Under the pieces are notes generated by a model. The model made no database searches, was not told where the DNA came from, and worked only from the letters and a program-made list of their open reading frames with translations. Of a DNA stretch of 64,000 nucleotides, positions 46,637 through 57,928 are shown piece by piece. The DNA comes from Oegoconia quadripuncta. Lineage: Eukaryota > Arthropoda > Insecta > Lepidoptera > Autostichidae. The first letter of the stretch is position 1, and each line of letters opens with the position of its first letter. A program made the translations under genes and the position numbers. The DNA lies in assembly GCA_949316235.1 (NCBI GenBank), contig OX438742.1, positions 15,003,315-15,067,314 on the forward strand, given 5' to 3'.

Positions 46637-46775
46637 ATTTAAAGTACTTAGATTTTTTTGTCAGGCCATAACAAGAGGTAACTTTTTGTTGTAGCTACAA
46701 AAATGATTAAGAAGATGCATATGCAATCAAACAATAAAATTATTTGAAAAATAATAATTATTTTTATTAATAACT

Positions 46776-47754
46776 TTATGATATAAGGTGCTCAAAATGT
46801 TCTCCATTTTGATTAATGCATAAATGTTTTCGTTTTCGTACTGACCGCGTGGCGGCCAATATATTATTTGGATGAATTCCATACAAAATTGTACAGAGCG
46901 AGTTTTTTAATTCTGCGACACTGTCATATTTCTTTTTATAAATTTCATTTTTTAAATAGCCCCACAGGAAGAAATCAAGCGGCGTTAAGTCCGGACTACG
47001 CGCTGGCCAAGAAACAGGGCCATGAGGCCCAATCCACTGCTCACCAAATTGTCTATTCAAAGAACAACGAGTGTTTCGGCTGTTGTGTGCAGGAGCACCA
47101 TCTTGTTGAAAATAAACTCTTCGTGATTCTGATAATGGTAGATTATCAATAATGTTTGATACATTTTCTAATATTATGTTATTGTAAGTGTCGGAATTTA
47201 AGTTGCCCTCATAAAATTCCACCATTACCTACTACTTCGTTTCCCTTTAAACCACACCAACAATTAAAAGAAAATCGAATTTGATTATGGGTTTCCCAAA
47301 GTCTGAGAGGATTTTCTTGGCTCCAATAATGATTATTTCGCCGGTTGTAGATACCGTTGTTTGAAAAATTCGTTTGATCAGACCATAATATGTAATCAAG
47401 GAATTGCATATCTCTACTTATTTTCCCATTTAACCATCTGCAGAAAGCTAGTCTATGAGCGGCATCCCCTGTATGTAAAGCTTGAACTCGCCCATGTCGA
47501 AAACATTTATATCCATATTTCTTCCATACTTTCAGTACCAGGGTATGCGAGACATCAACTTCTTTAGCGACGACTCTTGAAGATGTTTCGGGAAACGCTT
47601 CGGCTAAGTTTCTTATAAGGTTTATAATAACCTTTCTGGTTGGTACATGTCGATTTGGATATCTCCTCCTGTACCATTGCAACGCAGCAAATGAATTTTT
47701 ATTATTTACAAAATAAGATTCCAGCAAGTCTAAACGTTCAGAATTTGAGCTCAT
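46776..47754 (-). pseudogene. DD41D transposase, broken by one frameshift
   Basis: The transposase reads in two overlapping frames: an N-terminal 181 codons from ATG 47754 to a stop at 47209, then 149 codons from 47225 to 46776. The N-terminal part has a helix-turn-helix region (about residues 20-100) and the first catalytic aspartate in LWSDQTNF (D126). The second part carries FQQDGAPAHNS with the second aspartate (residue 42 of that frame) and RSPDLTPLDFF with the third (residue 84). That leaves 41 residues between them, the DD41D arrangement of some IS630-Tc1-mariner families. Matching the expected order around GNEVVG and FYEGNL places one single-base length change near 47209-47216. No other break is visible, so the protein was lost recently. 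The frame order is right and the C-terminus (GEHFEHLIS) looks complete. Confidence 0.88.
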
Positions 47755-47977
47755 TTTTGCAAAAAATAATAACTAAAAGCACCTACTCGCAAAAGCACAC
47801 CACACGCAATCAGATTTTGACATAAGCAACAAAAGAAAGTACACATTATAAAAAGAAAACAAAGTTCGAAATTTAAAGCTTATTTGAATTTGAACTAGGT
47901 AGGTAAGTAAATCTTTTTTCAGAAAACTATCGAGGTTACGTAAGTTCCAAGTGAAACAAAATTAATTGACTGCATAT

Positions 47978-48257
47978 GTATGGGAAAAGTTTTTTTTGAT
48001 TTCTAACTTTTCTAGTACTGAAACTTCAGTTGGCCCCTGGAACTTTTTGATCAGCATACGAAACAGGATCGATTAGCATCAAAAAAACTTTTTGTGAGAA
48101 ATGGTAATTTTCTTGCTAACCGTACATTTTTTTGAAAATCTGTGAATGGGAATGAAATTTTTTTGAAAAATTATGGATAGTCTCCTAAGACCAATTTCTA
48201 GTAGCTGCAACGATTAAGGTACCTCCCTTGGCTGCCCCATTGAAACTTTCCACTCTG
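47978..48257 (-). repeat. Right terminal inverted repeat of the DD41D element
   Basis: About 280 bp, read on the minus strand from CAGAGTGGAAAGTTTCAATG. It is the partner of 46356-46636 and borders the TA at 48258-48259, beyond which the A-run of the target LINE begins. Confidence 0.9.
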
Positions 48258-48259
48258 TA

Positions 48260-48280
48260 TAAAAAAAAAAAAAAAAAATT
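48260..48280 (+). mobile_element. Displaced A-tail of the LINE at 46000-46353
   Basis: A T followed by a run of about 18 A residues directly after the right TA of the DD41D element. It continues the LINE end that stops at 46353 on the left side of that element. Confidence 0.7.
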
Positions 48281-48477
48281 GAGCATTTTTTTTAAAGAAA
48301 CAACTTTTTCAACTTTAGCTTATTTAGTTACTTATTCAGTACTTGCATCTCTTACAATTTTTTTAAAATATATGTATAGCGATAAAAATTATCCTATGTG
48401 GATAATTATAATGGATGGATATAATTATATGGATATAATTATAGTGGAAATAATGAAATAATATGTATTAATTCAGG

Positions 48478-48580
48478 GTATATTCGAACTATAAACCTAA
48501 TTTCCTCCGAACCCGTTTATCCGTATCTCGTGATTGAGCAACAAACAAAGAAACATCCAAACTTTCCCATTTTAGTTATA
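48478..48580 (-). mobile_element. Helitron-like element, truncated
   Basis: CGTATCTCGTGATTGAGCAA, then CATCCAAACTTTCCCATTTT, inverted. The CTAG end is missing. Confidence 0.5.
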
Positions 48581-49695
48581 GCCCAGGGAGAAAATGTCGC
48601 GATTTTGTTGAAACATATAATAAAGTGTTCTAAATGTAGTAACAATTGCTAAAAATTAAGAATAATCGTCATGGATACACAAAAAATACATTGGAAGTGT
48701 AAAGTTATTATTGATTTTGATATGTATAATTAGTTTTGATATAGTTTAATGATTAGGTAGTTTAGAACAAATAGTCGTACACTTATTTCTTGAATGGCAG
48801 TAGTTAAGATATTTTAGAAAATGTGACTATGTATATTTATTATTGTTCGTGACTGTACTATTCTAACGACAAGCACTTCGGTTTTTGCCTTTGAACTCTA
48901 TCTTACTCGATCTCATCTGACTACATCTTTCTACATCAATGGTTCATCAAGCCTTTGAAACCTTCAAACATAGTCCTTGAAGAACTCTCAAACATTTACT
49001 TGTCACTTTTTATTTGAAATCTCTAAACATGACCCATTCTAAAAGAAAATCATATCGTTTCACTTTCCTTCTCAAATGTGATGCAAGGAACAAATCCTAT
49101 GTTAAAATAAAACGCACAGTTTGTAAACATTGCGATATACTGGTCGGACGGACAAATTGAGACGAATGAGTTACATCCGACGACGACGCCGCAGTCTCGG
49201 AGCAAATAAAGATCTACGACTAACTCTATGGTTGCCTTCGTTTAAGAGTTTTATGCCACTTAGGATGCCAAGTTAGCTTAGTAGAATTCCAGCTGGACGA
49301 CAAGTTCCTGTTAGTTTTTTAGTTTATTAATTAGTATAACTACTGATAATGTAACTTGGTATCGTTGGTACCCCAGTTTGAGCTTTACGATGAACAAGGT
49401 TGGCAGTAGATGGAGGTATATTCATTATTTAGTAGTCAGGTGGTGAGGCTGTTTACGCCGTAGCTGAAATTCAATTAAGCAAAATAACTAAGTTCCACGG
49501 TATACAGCTGCCAACAAACCTATATTGTAAGGGCTCCTCACAATAGATGCGTTTAACCGACGATTAGATCAAAATTTGAGGACGTGAGGAACACTATTTA
49601 CTATGTAATTATTTCCCTTCTCTATTGTTTTAATCGTTGGAAATTTGGTTAAACTTTAAAATTAGACAGCAGTTATTCAGGACAAAATGTTAATT

Positions 49696-49768
49696 CATCG
49701 GCCTCATCTTCACTAAACATCAGGTATGATTGAGGTCAAGTGCTAACCCGTTACGCATAAAAAAATAT
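49696..49768 (+). repeat. SINE family A, 3' end only
   Basis: TCATCTTCACTAAACATCAG, then GATTGAGGTCAAGTGCTAAC and an A-tail. The copy is strongly 5'-truncated. Confidence 0.75.
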
Positions 49769-50599
49769 TATATAATCCGAATATTGATATGACATGTGAT
49801 AATATTTTGCACTCCTTTGCAAAAAAAGCTATGGATTAATACATTTAAACTCTATCAAAAGTTATACTCCTAATCACGGATTGACGATAAAGCAGTGGAC
49901 CTAAAAAACATCTCGTATCTACCCATACTAACGTAACTTTATTGGCTATCCTTTCAGGTTTCACACTTCTGTTTTTTGTCATTTTGTCACGTGTAAGTGA
50001 TTACTGGCGTTGTTATTAAAATTAAATTGTGGATATTTGGTTCGTAAGTAATTACATTTTTCGGTTGGACCTATGTATTATACGCCTTCATTATAGAAAT
50101 GAAAATATTAATAGAAGTCAATTAATATGCAGTTGTGGAAGTCATATTCAATATAAAATTCTATTTGTGCAGATTTGTTCTTTGTGTAGATTTTTTCGTA
50201 AGTAATTGAAAAACACGTCAAAGCCGACCGCCTCTCCACCACAGCTGAAGCTTCATTAATATCTCTTAGATGTAGATAGCAATACGGAATAGCTCTTATT
50301 TTAATTAATTGGTTGGGAAAATGTAAAGCCGCAGTTAATAACTAATTAATATAATTAAAAATTAATTATGTTTATTTAGAATCTTGATATGTGATGGTAT
50401 CATATTCTACACCCCTTTGTAAAAAAGCTTTGAAGTCTATCAAAATTTCGTTATATAATATTTTTATCTAAATCCGATCGAAATAACTAAATCGAACACA
50501 TTATGTAACAGTTTAGTTTTAGTATCTATCTCCATAAAATACAATTGGGATTTCTAAACAGTTCGTTGTAAAAGGAATTTGAATGAAATAACCCTAATG

Positions 50600-50655
50600 T
50601 TAGGTATATCTCTGACCACCCCATTTGGGATAAAGATCGTGACGGTACGTATGTA
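50600..50655 (+). repeat. Interspersed repeat family D, 3' end
   Basis: ATCTCTGACCACCCCATTTG followed by GGATAAAGATCGTGACG. Only the last 55 bases of the family are present. Confidence 0.6.
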
Positions 50656-51736
50656 ATGTAATATCTGCGTTCTTTGAACTACTCTTATAGGAGATGTAAC
50701 ATATTCTTTTCCACGCTAAAAAACAAATTCTCTTCTTTTTTTGTGATCCCACTTAGTGTACCTACCTACACCTACCTAAAATTATTCAGTACAAACAGGA
50801 AAAATATTCAGAACTTTACAAACAGAATGATTCATTTTTTACTTTACTTCCTAAAGACAGGATTTCAATCAAAGTTTTCAGACCATAAGCGAAAATCTTA
50901 TTATTGGAGGGTAGGGTAGGTAATCCGGCGAGTCAAATCGACATTACATTACAGGCCCGGATTCGTTTCGACGGAAATCGTCTGGAATTACTCGCGGTAT
51001 GCAGTGTAAAAGCGAGAATCTATTTTCTTTTTCGGTGTTTTGCACATACCTTTGTGTCTTTGAATCTGAATTGTTCGGGCTCATTGATTCGATGCTAATG
51101 AAATACGCTTTGTGTTGACGCATTTGCTAGTGTTACCATACCTACTTCAAAATGTTTTAGGTAGGTAATAATGGTGAAAATTTAGCCGTCTTGTTCGATA
51201 GGTATCGAATGTTGGTGTTTGAAAGAAACATGTCATCATCATTTAGGGCCTAGGTATATATTTTAATAATTAGTGAAACAATTGTTTGCGCTTTGCACTT
51301 CAAAATCGATCAAGCAGTGTAGGATACAGGAGGTGACATAGGAATCACCTAAACAACCGAATATCATTACCGTACTTTCTGGGGCAGTCGTGTAAAAAGA
51401 GGATTGCGTTTAGTAGTTAACTATATTTCTGTACTTAACCCTTTCACGTGCAGTGAACCAGACACAAGTTGACCAGACACAATGAAGTTTTATTGTTATG
51501 ACTTCTATAGACGTTCACCGTCGGCTAAAGTGTTAAATTTGTTCCCCGTCCACCTTATGCCACTCTAGCCTGATGGATCGAAAGGCCTAAAACTTCTCTA
51601 ACCTCTGGTAGGTTTGGATGGAAGTTCTCCTTTGTAAACATCAGACTTTTTTCCTATTTACGTTTCATGCAATAATTATTTTCTTTGGAAATTAATTAAG
51701 TAGAGACTGCAAATGATGTCTTTATTCGAGTGGAAT

Positions 51737-52000
51737 AATAAATAAATATCCTTGGGCATGCACACAATGCCATCTAGTTCCACTTTTAACAACTATAGGC
51801 TTGTGTTGTGGATACCAGATGGTTGATATACTACATAAATACATTTTTTTTGCAAATAAATACTTATTATAAATGAAAACATCCATAACTCGGGTACACA
51901 TGTCCCGTATTCATCATACAAACATATGCCCCCAGCGGGATTTGAATCCGCGACCTTTTGGTATAGTGGTCAGAGTTTCTAACCACTACTCCAAACAGGT
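51737..52000 (-). repeat. SINE family B copy
   Basis: On the minus strand it runs from TAGAAACTCTGACCACTATA through GCGGATTCAAATCCC to a TATTTATTTATTAT tail near 51737. It is the best uninterrupted copy for comparison with 2793-3172. Confidence 0.75.
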
Positions 52001-52415
52001 CGTTAATAATATAGTTTACAAAATGGTTCTTATTCCTCATGCCGCCTACTATTTTACATAAGCAATTGCGTGATGTAGTGTGAACCACTGTCTGTCAGTA
52101 TTTACACAGAATTTTTTTTCCTTATCTCATTGAATCTGCGATTTGTAGTAACGTATCAAATATAATGAAATTAGCTGTATTTATGTTTAAGGTAATATGA
52201 AATTAAACGCTTGTAATTAAAACCGAAAGCAAAATCATGAAGTGAAGTGAGTATCAAATATCATTCAAGAGTCCAGGATTAAATTCCTGACCGGGACTAA
52301 TTGAAAAACGATTTTTTCATAATTTCCTGGAAGTTCTTAACAATGCCCTCAGAAGTCTATCTGGTTTTCATAAGGATTGATGTCAGGTTGTCGGTCGGTA
52401 ATGTCGTGTTATTGA

Positions 52416-52560
52416 CTAGCTTTCCGACCGCGGTTTCGCCTGCGGTTAATTTCTTTTCCCTTCGGGAATGAGATTTTTCCCGCCGTGAAAAGTAATCTAT
52501 GTCCACCTCTATCCCTCTAACAATTTTTTCAACGTGAAAAGCAACAAACCAACATAGACA
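52416..52560 (-). mobile_element. Helitron-like 3' end
   Basis: Inverted: CTAG at 52416-52419, CTTTCCGACCGCGGTTTCGC, then AAAGTAATCTATGTCCACC. It could be the 3' end of the element carrying the helicase relic at 52735-52905, which has the same orientation. Confidence 0.6.
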
Positions 52561-52734
52561 TCCATTTATTACAAAAATTTATTTGTAATTATGTTATTGG
52601 TTTAAGACTGGATGAAATTAATTATTGTTAGGATTATAATTGGCTGTTGCTTATGATGCTGCGAATCATCAAGTTGCATTTAATGAATGACCTGTTGAAA
52701 TACCACATTTCATAGTCATACTTTTTAGGTAATT

Positions 52735-52905
52735 AGAATCACCAGACTGTTAGCGGCACTCACTCTTGAACAGGCCACGTACAACAGCCCGTGAGAGAAA
52801 CAGTACTCCCTCAGCTCTACTGCGGCCATTTTCAGTGTCTGTCCTTGAGTTTTGTTAATAGTCATAGCGGGAATCAGAATCTCTTGAACACAAAGGGATT
52901 TTCGG
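52735..52905 (-). pseudogene. Helitron helicase (PIF1-like) C-terminal relic
   Basis: On the minus strand, from about 52870, the frame reads MTINKTQGQTLKMAAVELRE and then FSHGLLYVACSRVSAANSLV. This is the end of the PIF1-like helicase of Helitron Rep-helicase proteins (family pattern T-INK-(A/T)-QGQ-(S/T)-L ... FSHGQLYVA-(C/L)-SRV). The upstream coding part (KSLCVQEILIPA) keeps the frame for about 12 codons only. The Rep nuclease and Walker motifs are absent. It is a short remnant, but it shows that autonomous Helitrons existed in this lineage and could have moved the small CTAG-ended copies. Confidence 0.8.
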
Positions 52906-53182
52906 ACGGTATTAACGTGGTATAAATTTACCCGTGTCTTTTTGTTGTGTGAACATGAAGTTAATACAAGAAATAAAGCTAAACATGCAGGTCACCTGCA
53001 GTCGCCTCCGCAAAGTCAGTAATTCGTTCAAATACGCTTTTTGAATGAGGTTCCGGTTGATATACAAAATCTTCCTATCCATAAATTTATAGATACTATT
53101 AAACAAAATTTATTATATAATGTAATGTATTAGACTATTTAGATGATAATCATCACTGAACATAGCCAGCTCTTTCGCATGC

Positions 53183-53290
53183 CAGACTATTTCACAATTA
53201 ATACAATACAATACTTCTTTGGAGAAAATTGCCTTTTGAACGAGCAGTTATAGCCTAAAAAATGTAAAATCTGACTATTTTAATTGTACC
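53183..53290 (+). repeat. Repeat family G
   Basis: Second copy of the 25990 repeat: ACTATTTCACAATTAATACA, then GAAAATTGCCTTTTGAACGA and GCAGTTATAG. Confidence 0.55.
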
Positions 53291-53369
53291 CTGTGTATCT
53301 ACATAATAAAGCCTTTTTGACTTTGCCTTTGGGTCACTCTAGAAAATTTATTTTGTCACTGCAATACGG

Positions 53370-53490
53370 GGCAGTAGACTGGTATTCATTTCTGAGAGAG
53401 AGGGCTTTGACACACGGACAGACAGATGGACAAGAAAGTGTTCCTGTATGGGTTCCTTTTGATATTTTGAGTTTTGGAACCCATTAAATA
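53370..53490 (+). repeat. Fragment of a common moth repeat
   Basis: ACACGGACAGACAGATGGAC and ATGGGTTCCTTTTGATATTT recall the 'acagacagacggac ... gggttccgttttt' repeat widespread in Lepidoptera. Related pieces are at 12815-12950 and 33255-33445. Confidence 0.5.
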
Positions 53491-53494
53491 CAAA

Positions 53495-54660
53495 ACTATA
53501 AGTATTTGAGTACATTCTAAAGTATTAACTGGTGAATGAAGTATGATTTCCCACTACCTTATCTTACCTAATTGCTTCTTAAGAAATCAAACTTTCCTTT
53601 TGTTACCAAACAATTGAACTACGGCGGAAATTGTTGTTGTTCGTAATAGTTCAGTTTGAAACTATATGGAGAGCAGTAGCTGCTAAGAGGATGGATGCGG
53701 TAGCGTATGCAAGCGCAACGCCTAGCCGCCGCAACCCAGCAACCGTACCACATAACAAAAATGCGTTCAATCTCTAAGAAGTAAATTATTGTAACTCGAC
53801 ACGTTTACCCCCTTATCCTTACTTCTAGGGCTCTTACAGGAGTTAAACGGCAAGCTATTAGCGATCCAACGCAAAAAAAATCACAAGTCCCGAAATTAAA
53901 AAATATTTCAACTTATTTTGTTTGTATCTTATATTAATGCTATTGTATGGTCGTAAGGCTGGTATGCAGCTTTGTAATGAGGCATTTATCCTCATGTCTA
54001 ATTTTTTAAATTTTTTTATCCGTGTTGTCTAATTGTGACACTCTTAACACAGAATAGCACTCGGGTTGTAATAACCCTCACTTATTTCACAGTTGCATAA
54101 AATACTAACCGCCACTACTACTAATATTAGTAGGGCAGATTATTCTGATTCCAACTATATTATATCTATCGTGCTCAACGTCAAGCTGCGACAGGAAAAT
54201 GACAGTATAAAATATATTTTTGGACCATAAGTACTGCCCTAATACAAATCACTGTGACATTATAAAACATTTTATAAGGTTCTGCGATTGAACCACATCG
54301 AATATCGAACCTTACCTATAAGATAGAAAACGAGAAGCGAGGAGATGTATAAAGAAGAAAAAATTATTCTTAAAAAAATTTACAAGTCACAAAAGATTAC
54401 CCATGCTGTATTTCGCAATTACTGCGACTTCCTCGCCAATGTCTACGTGACTCCCTGGTTATTGGCAACGACGGAACTAATGGCAACACAACTTCCCTAC
54501 GAAGTCAATTACTTGTTTTGTACAGCGCCGTTCACAAACAGCTCAGAAACCAATTTCTTGTCTTGAAGACTAATCTTGAAATATATTTTAGATACCGCAT
54601 TCGTCGCTCCTTTGAGAATCTTCTAGTAGAAAATACTAGTTACGAGTAAACTATACTAAA
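53495..54660. other. Nothing recognised
   Basis: AT-rich. The 73-codon frame at 54345-54566 (+) is unassigned. Confidence 0.45.
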
Positions 54661-54666
54661 CTTATA

Positions 54667-54848
54667 TAAATCTGCCGCCAAGCAGAAATGTTAATGGCAT
54701 TGTTGTGTTCTGGTTGTCAGAGATAAGATAGCCAGTCCCCCAAAGGTGTTGCGGTTTCCGGTTCAGTACGCTTCCACCTTCGACATCATCTTTACTTAAC
54801 ATCAGGTGTGATTGAGGTCAAGTACCAACCCGCTGTGCATAAAAAAAA
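54667..54848 (+). repeat. SINE family A, 5'-truncated copy
   Basis: It starts at TCTGCCGCCAAGCAGAAATG and runs to CAAGTACCAACCCGCTGTGC and an A-run of eight. It is close to the 15197 copy. Confidence 0.85.
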
Positions 54849-54849
54849 C

Positions 54850-55425
54850 TATACAATACTATATAACTATTATTGAATCATTCGAAAAGTTATCTGCTGA
54901 AAATATTAAATGCCAAGTTGAGTGTTTCCTTGTCATTAGGTAAATTGTAAGAAGCGCTCTGGCGGCTTATGGCAATCTGCTTATTTGTCCGCTGTTGGTA
55001 AAGCTGTCAGCAACAGATTTTATTAATAAGGCCGGCTAATTGTATTCTATTGTTATCTTTATCATTAGAAATTTATTGTAAATTATATTGTGCATTAAAG
55101 AGTCTTTTTTATTCAAGGTCAAATTAGCTTTCAGTCAAAGTTTGGTGTTTAAAAATCAATTCTGTTGAAAGAAGATAACGTTTCTTTTTTATTTCCAAGA
55201 TTATAATAAAATGTATGAATACAATATTCACCTAACAAATGTACACATAAATATATTAAGAAACATGAGTAGGTAATGTAACCTTTACAGAGCATTGTAA
55301 ATTATCACGTCGCCAAGACCCTAGATCTCTTTTCACATAAGGTTTCCATATAAAGGTGCCTTTTGAAAAATACTTATATATAGTTAGATACAAACTTTCT
55401 TTGCTTGGCAGTGGTGATCTAGATC
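54850..55425. other. Nothing recognised
   Basis: AT-rich sequence between a SINE and an inverted LINE tail. Confidence 0.5.
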
Positions 55426-55429
55426 ACAT

Positions 55430-55610
55430 TCAAACAAACAAACAAACAAACAAAATACTCTTTAATTGCACAAGAATAAGAAGCATAACACAACGATAAA
55501 TAAAAAAGGGGATAGTACAATTTGGTGGCCTTATCACTAAAAGCGATCTCTTCCAGGCAACCTTTGGGTTAGGAAGCATTACGCACATGATACGTGGGTA
55601 GCGTGCGCGG
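55430..55610 (-). mobile_element. LINE 3' tail with (CAAA)n end
   Basis: On the minus strand it reads GGTTGCCTGGAAGAGATCGC, then TTTTAGTGATAAGGCC, and ends near 55431 in a (TTTG)n run of about six units. It is the same LINE tail family as 15055-15196. Confidence 0.7.
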
Positions 55611-55896
55611 TAAACAAATTTTAGTAAAATAAATAAATAACCCATACAAATACATACGTTAATTGATTACATACAAACATACATAATATATATAAAACAC
55701 ATTCAATGAGGTGAGTATGTAGGTAATATAATTATACATTATTATTATTAGTAGCCCATATTACTCAGCATTGGGACAGTTCATTATCATCGTCTTGCCC
55801 TAGTACCAATTTATTTGGCGTCGGCGCAGAAGTGGCACTATTACATTGCACAAAATAATTAATATAGATAAACGTAATGATTTTGACTTTGTTGTT

Positions 55897-56125
55897 GTGG
55901 TTTCGGCAGGTGAAAAGAATAGAACCATCAACCTATCTTTTACCGTGGTTATCGTAAATGGCGACTATGGAAATTTGCACCAAAAAACATCTATAGATTT
56001 GCACGTTTTATTTGGTGATCTGTAGATATTATTTCAAACATTAATCTTTTAATTTTTGGAACACCCAAACGCTTTAGTTGGGATACTGACCACCCCATTT
56101 TGGGATTAGGTCGTGACTTTATATA
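55897..56125 (+). repeat. Interspersed repeat family D copy
   Basis: TGTGGTTTCGGCAGGTGAAA, CCAAAAAACATCTATAG and ACTGACCACCCCATTTTGGG, in the same order as the 13845 copy. Confidence 0.7.
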
Positions 56126-56619
56126 TGTATTCTATTCATAAATTTTATCCAATATAAGTCATTACTAACCTAAATGGTAAATAGCAAGTAAATAATCATA
56201 CTTTCCAATACCTAAATTTTTAAATAACTTTTATGAATACTAACTTCTTAATGCATCATTAAGTAATGTATAGGTAAAAATATAATCCAGTTATACAAGC
56301 GACAGTCATAAAATAAAACCACAAGCCTTCGAGAAATTAAATGTCAAAACAAATAGACTGTCAATGCTAAAAGAATTGAATTGAACATGGCATTTTATGT
56401 CAATAAAAACCAATGTTAAAAAAAGTATAGATTCGAATAAATAATAAATACATAGGTAACTCAATCAAAAAATACAGTTCAATATGCCAAAAAAAAATTA
56501 CCTATATTATTCCAATAAGGTCCAAACAGTTTAAAACTTTATTTCCATAAATTCATTATCGGTTTAAAATTAATTTTCCAAATACAAAGTATTTTAGTAT
56601 ACGACGAGGAGATATTAAA

Positions 56620-56750
56620 ATAAATAAATATTTCGGACACTTACACCAATCATCTAGTCCCAAACTAAGCAAAGCTTGTGCTATGGATACTAGATAACGG
56701 ATAAACATACATAAATATTTATATAAACATCCAAGACTCGGGAATAAATT
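56620..56750 (-). repeat. SINE family B, 5'-truncated copy
   Basis: The body, inverted: TTACACCAATCATCTAGTCC and ACGGATAAACATACATAAAT, with the TTATTTATTTTAAT tail at the low end. It lies 230 bases upstream of the NOS1AP exon. Confidence 0.75.
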
Positions 56751-56979
56751 GAACACCTATATGGAACAAATAATATTTTTCTCGATTTCAGAGCTCCACG
56801 GGTAAAGTACCTATACTCACTATAGAGATATCTAAGATATACTCACTATATTTGTAAATATACACACTAAAAATTCGACAAACGACTAACATGTCACCAT
56901 GAAGTCGCTCTCTAACATTTTTGTAACATTATGTATAGAAGGTGGTTCGACTGGTGTTTAAATTAAAATTTTGTTTCAG

Positions 56980-57051
56980 TACATCGGTACTATGGACGTG
57001 CCACGGCCAACCAACCGCGTCGAGATCGTCGCAGCTATGCGTCGAGTTCGA
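56980..57051 (+). CDS. NOS1AP: Internal exon of a NOS1AP/CAPON-family gene (PTB domain part)
   Basis: This 72-base exon has 24 whole codons. It is preceded by a pyrimidine-rich acceptor ending TTTTGTTTCAG and followed by the donor GTAAGTATTT. The peptide contains DVPRPTNRVEIVAAMRR, which matches the start of the phosphotyrosine-binding domain of the NOS1AP (CAPON) adaptor, where the family reads DVPRP-(N/T)-SRVEIVAAMRRIR. In animals this cytoplasmic adaptor links neuronal nitric oxide synthase, through a C-terminal PDZ ligand, to partners bound by its PTB domain. Both ends lie between codons (phase 0). I searched by eye for the upstream exon (ending near ...FEAK) and the downstream one (starting YEFKAK...) and found neither, so they should lie outside the window and the flanking introns must be long. 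Codon use is more GC-rich than the surroundings, as expected for a constrained exon. Identification is from memory of the family but the motif is distinctive. Confidence 0.9.
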
Positions 57052-57054
57052 GTA

Positions 57055-57590
57055 AGTATTTTTACAATAATTATATTTTATTGCACATTCATTAGTTTGA
57101 AAACTATTACGAACCTGATCATGAAATGTACCAAAGTGACTAACACATTTGAGCGGCGAATATTCAGAACACTTTGCAATACGGTATATACCCGGACTAA
57201 TACGTAATCACATAGAGAGCGCGGCGGCGCGGATATAATCACAATACTTCTAAATATACTGAATACGGAATAACCTAATAAGACTAGGTCTGCATTTCTT
57301 CGACTTGATAAGGGTATTTTCTAGAAAAGAAATGTCTATTCGATCTGAATTTAAAGACCTCAAGTTTGTAAGGTATTTGGAAAATGGAAGCATGTCGAGA
57401 ATTCCAATTTAATTATACTACTACGTGCGCAACAGCTTGCACGTACGTACAGCGAGCAGCGTGCCCTTCATGTACCTACCCCTTAAATGGGGTGACGTAT
57501 ACTGGTGGAGAGACGTAAGTGCCGTTTCTTTACTGGTAATAATTAGTATTCTTTGACGTAAGAGTAGTTACGTATAATTTTTTTTAAGTA
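57055..57590. other. Start of the intron after the NOS1AP exon
   Basis: After the donor at 57052 there is no further coding signal. 57421-57460 has CACGTACGTACAGCG-type GC-rich sequence without assignment. Confidence 0.5.
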
Positions 57591-57594
57591 GCAT

Positions 57595-57815
57595 GTGTTG
57601 TCCCTCTGCTGGAAGAAAACCTCTCCTATTTTTTTTCCACATGTCTCTGTCCAATGCAATGTCTCACCATTTCTTGCTGAAAGTATCCTGCTCATCGCGC
57701 CATCGCTTTTTGGACATACCTCTGCCGCGCCTGCTGTTCTGTAGGATCCAATCGGTGCACATCCTGGCCCATTTTTCCTGAGGCATCCTGCAGAGGTGTC
57801 CGCCCAATCTCATTT
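57595..57815 (-). mobile_element. RTE-type LINE C-terminal fragment
   Basis: Minus-strand translation from 57815 gives MRLGGHLCRMPQEKWARM, then RRGRGMSKKRWRDE and RDMWKKNRRGFLPAEGQ. This is the conserved C-terminal pattern GH-x-RM...W...GRPKKRWRDD...W of RTE-type reverse transcriptases. It is 5'-truncated and lacks the polymerase. It lies about 550 bases downstream of the NOS1AP exon. Confidence 0.75.
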
Positions 57816-57928
57816 TAAAAATGGAGCGCATAATAAATTATGAAACACAAAATATATGTAATCTAGTAACACAAATTGGAAACTTAGGAAAACGTCAGCA
57901 CAATAATTTCATCCAAATATACAAAGCA

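Larger units (their letters stand above)
46354..48259 (-). mobile_element. Tc1/mariner-superfamily element, DD41D type, with 280-bp terminal inverted repeats
   Basis: A complete element of about 1.9 kb bounded by TA target dinucleotides at 46354-46355 and 48258-48259. The ends are inverted copies of each other over about 280 bp (46356-46636 and 47978-48257). They begin CTGGGTGGAAAG and, read on the other strand from the right end, CAGAGTGGAAAG, and stay nearly identical for the first 190 or so bases. The transposase lies between them on the minus strand. The target is the 3' tail of a LINE: the LINE's final CTCTCTCATA is on the left and its A-run resumes on the right. The very similar repeats and single-frameshift transposase suggest a fairly recent insertion. 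Confidence 0.9.
48585..51735. other. Mostly unrecognised
   Basis: Besides a SINE end (49696) and a family D end (50600), no landmark is seen. Frames at 50674-51098 (+) have no known motif. Confidence 0.45.

Noticed and set aside
55431..55453. (CAAA)n run as an independent microsatellite
   Set aside because: It is the 3' tail of an inverted LINE end, so it is included with that element.
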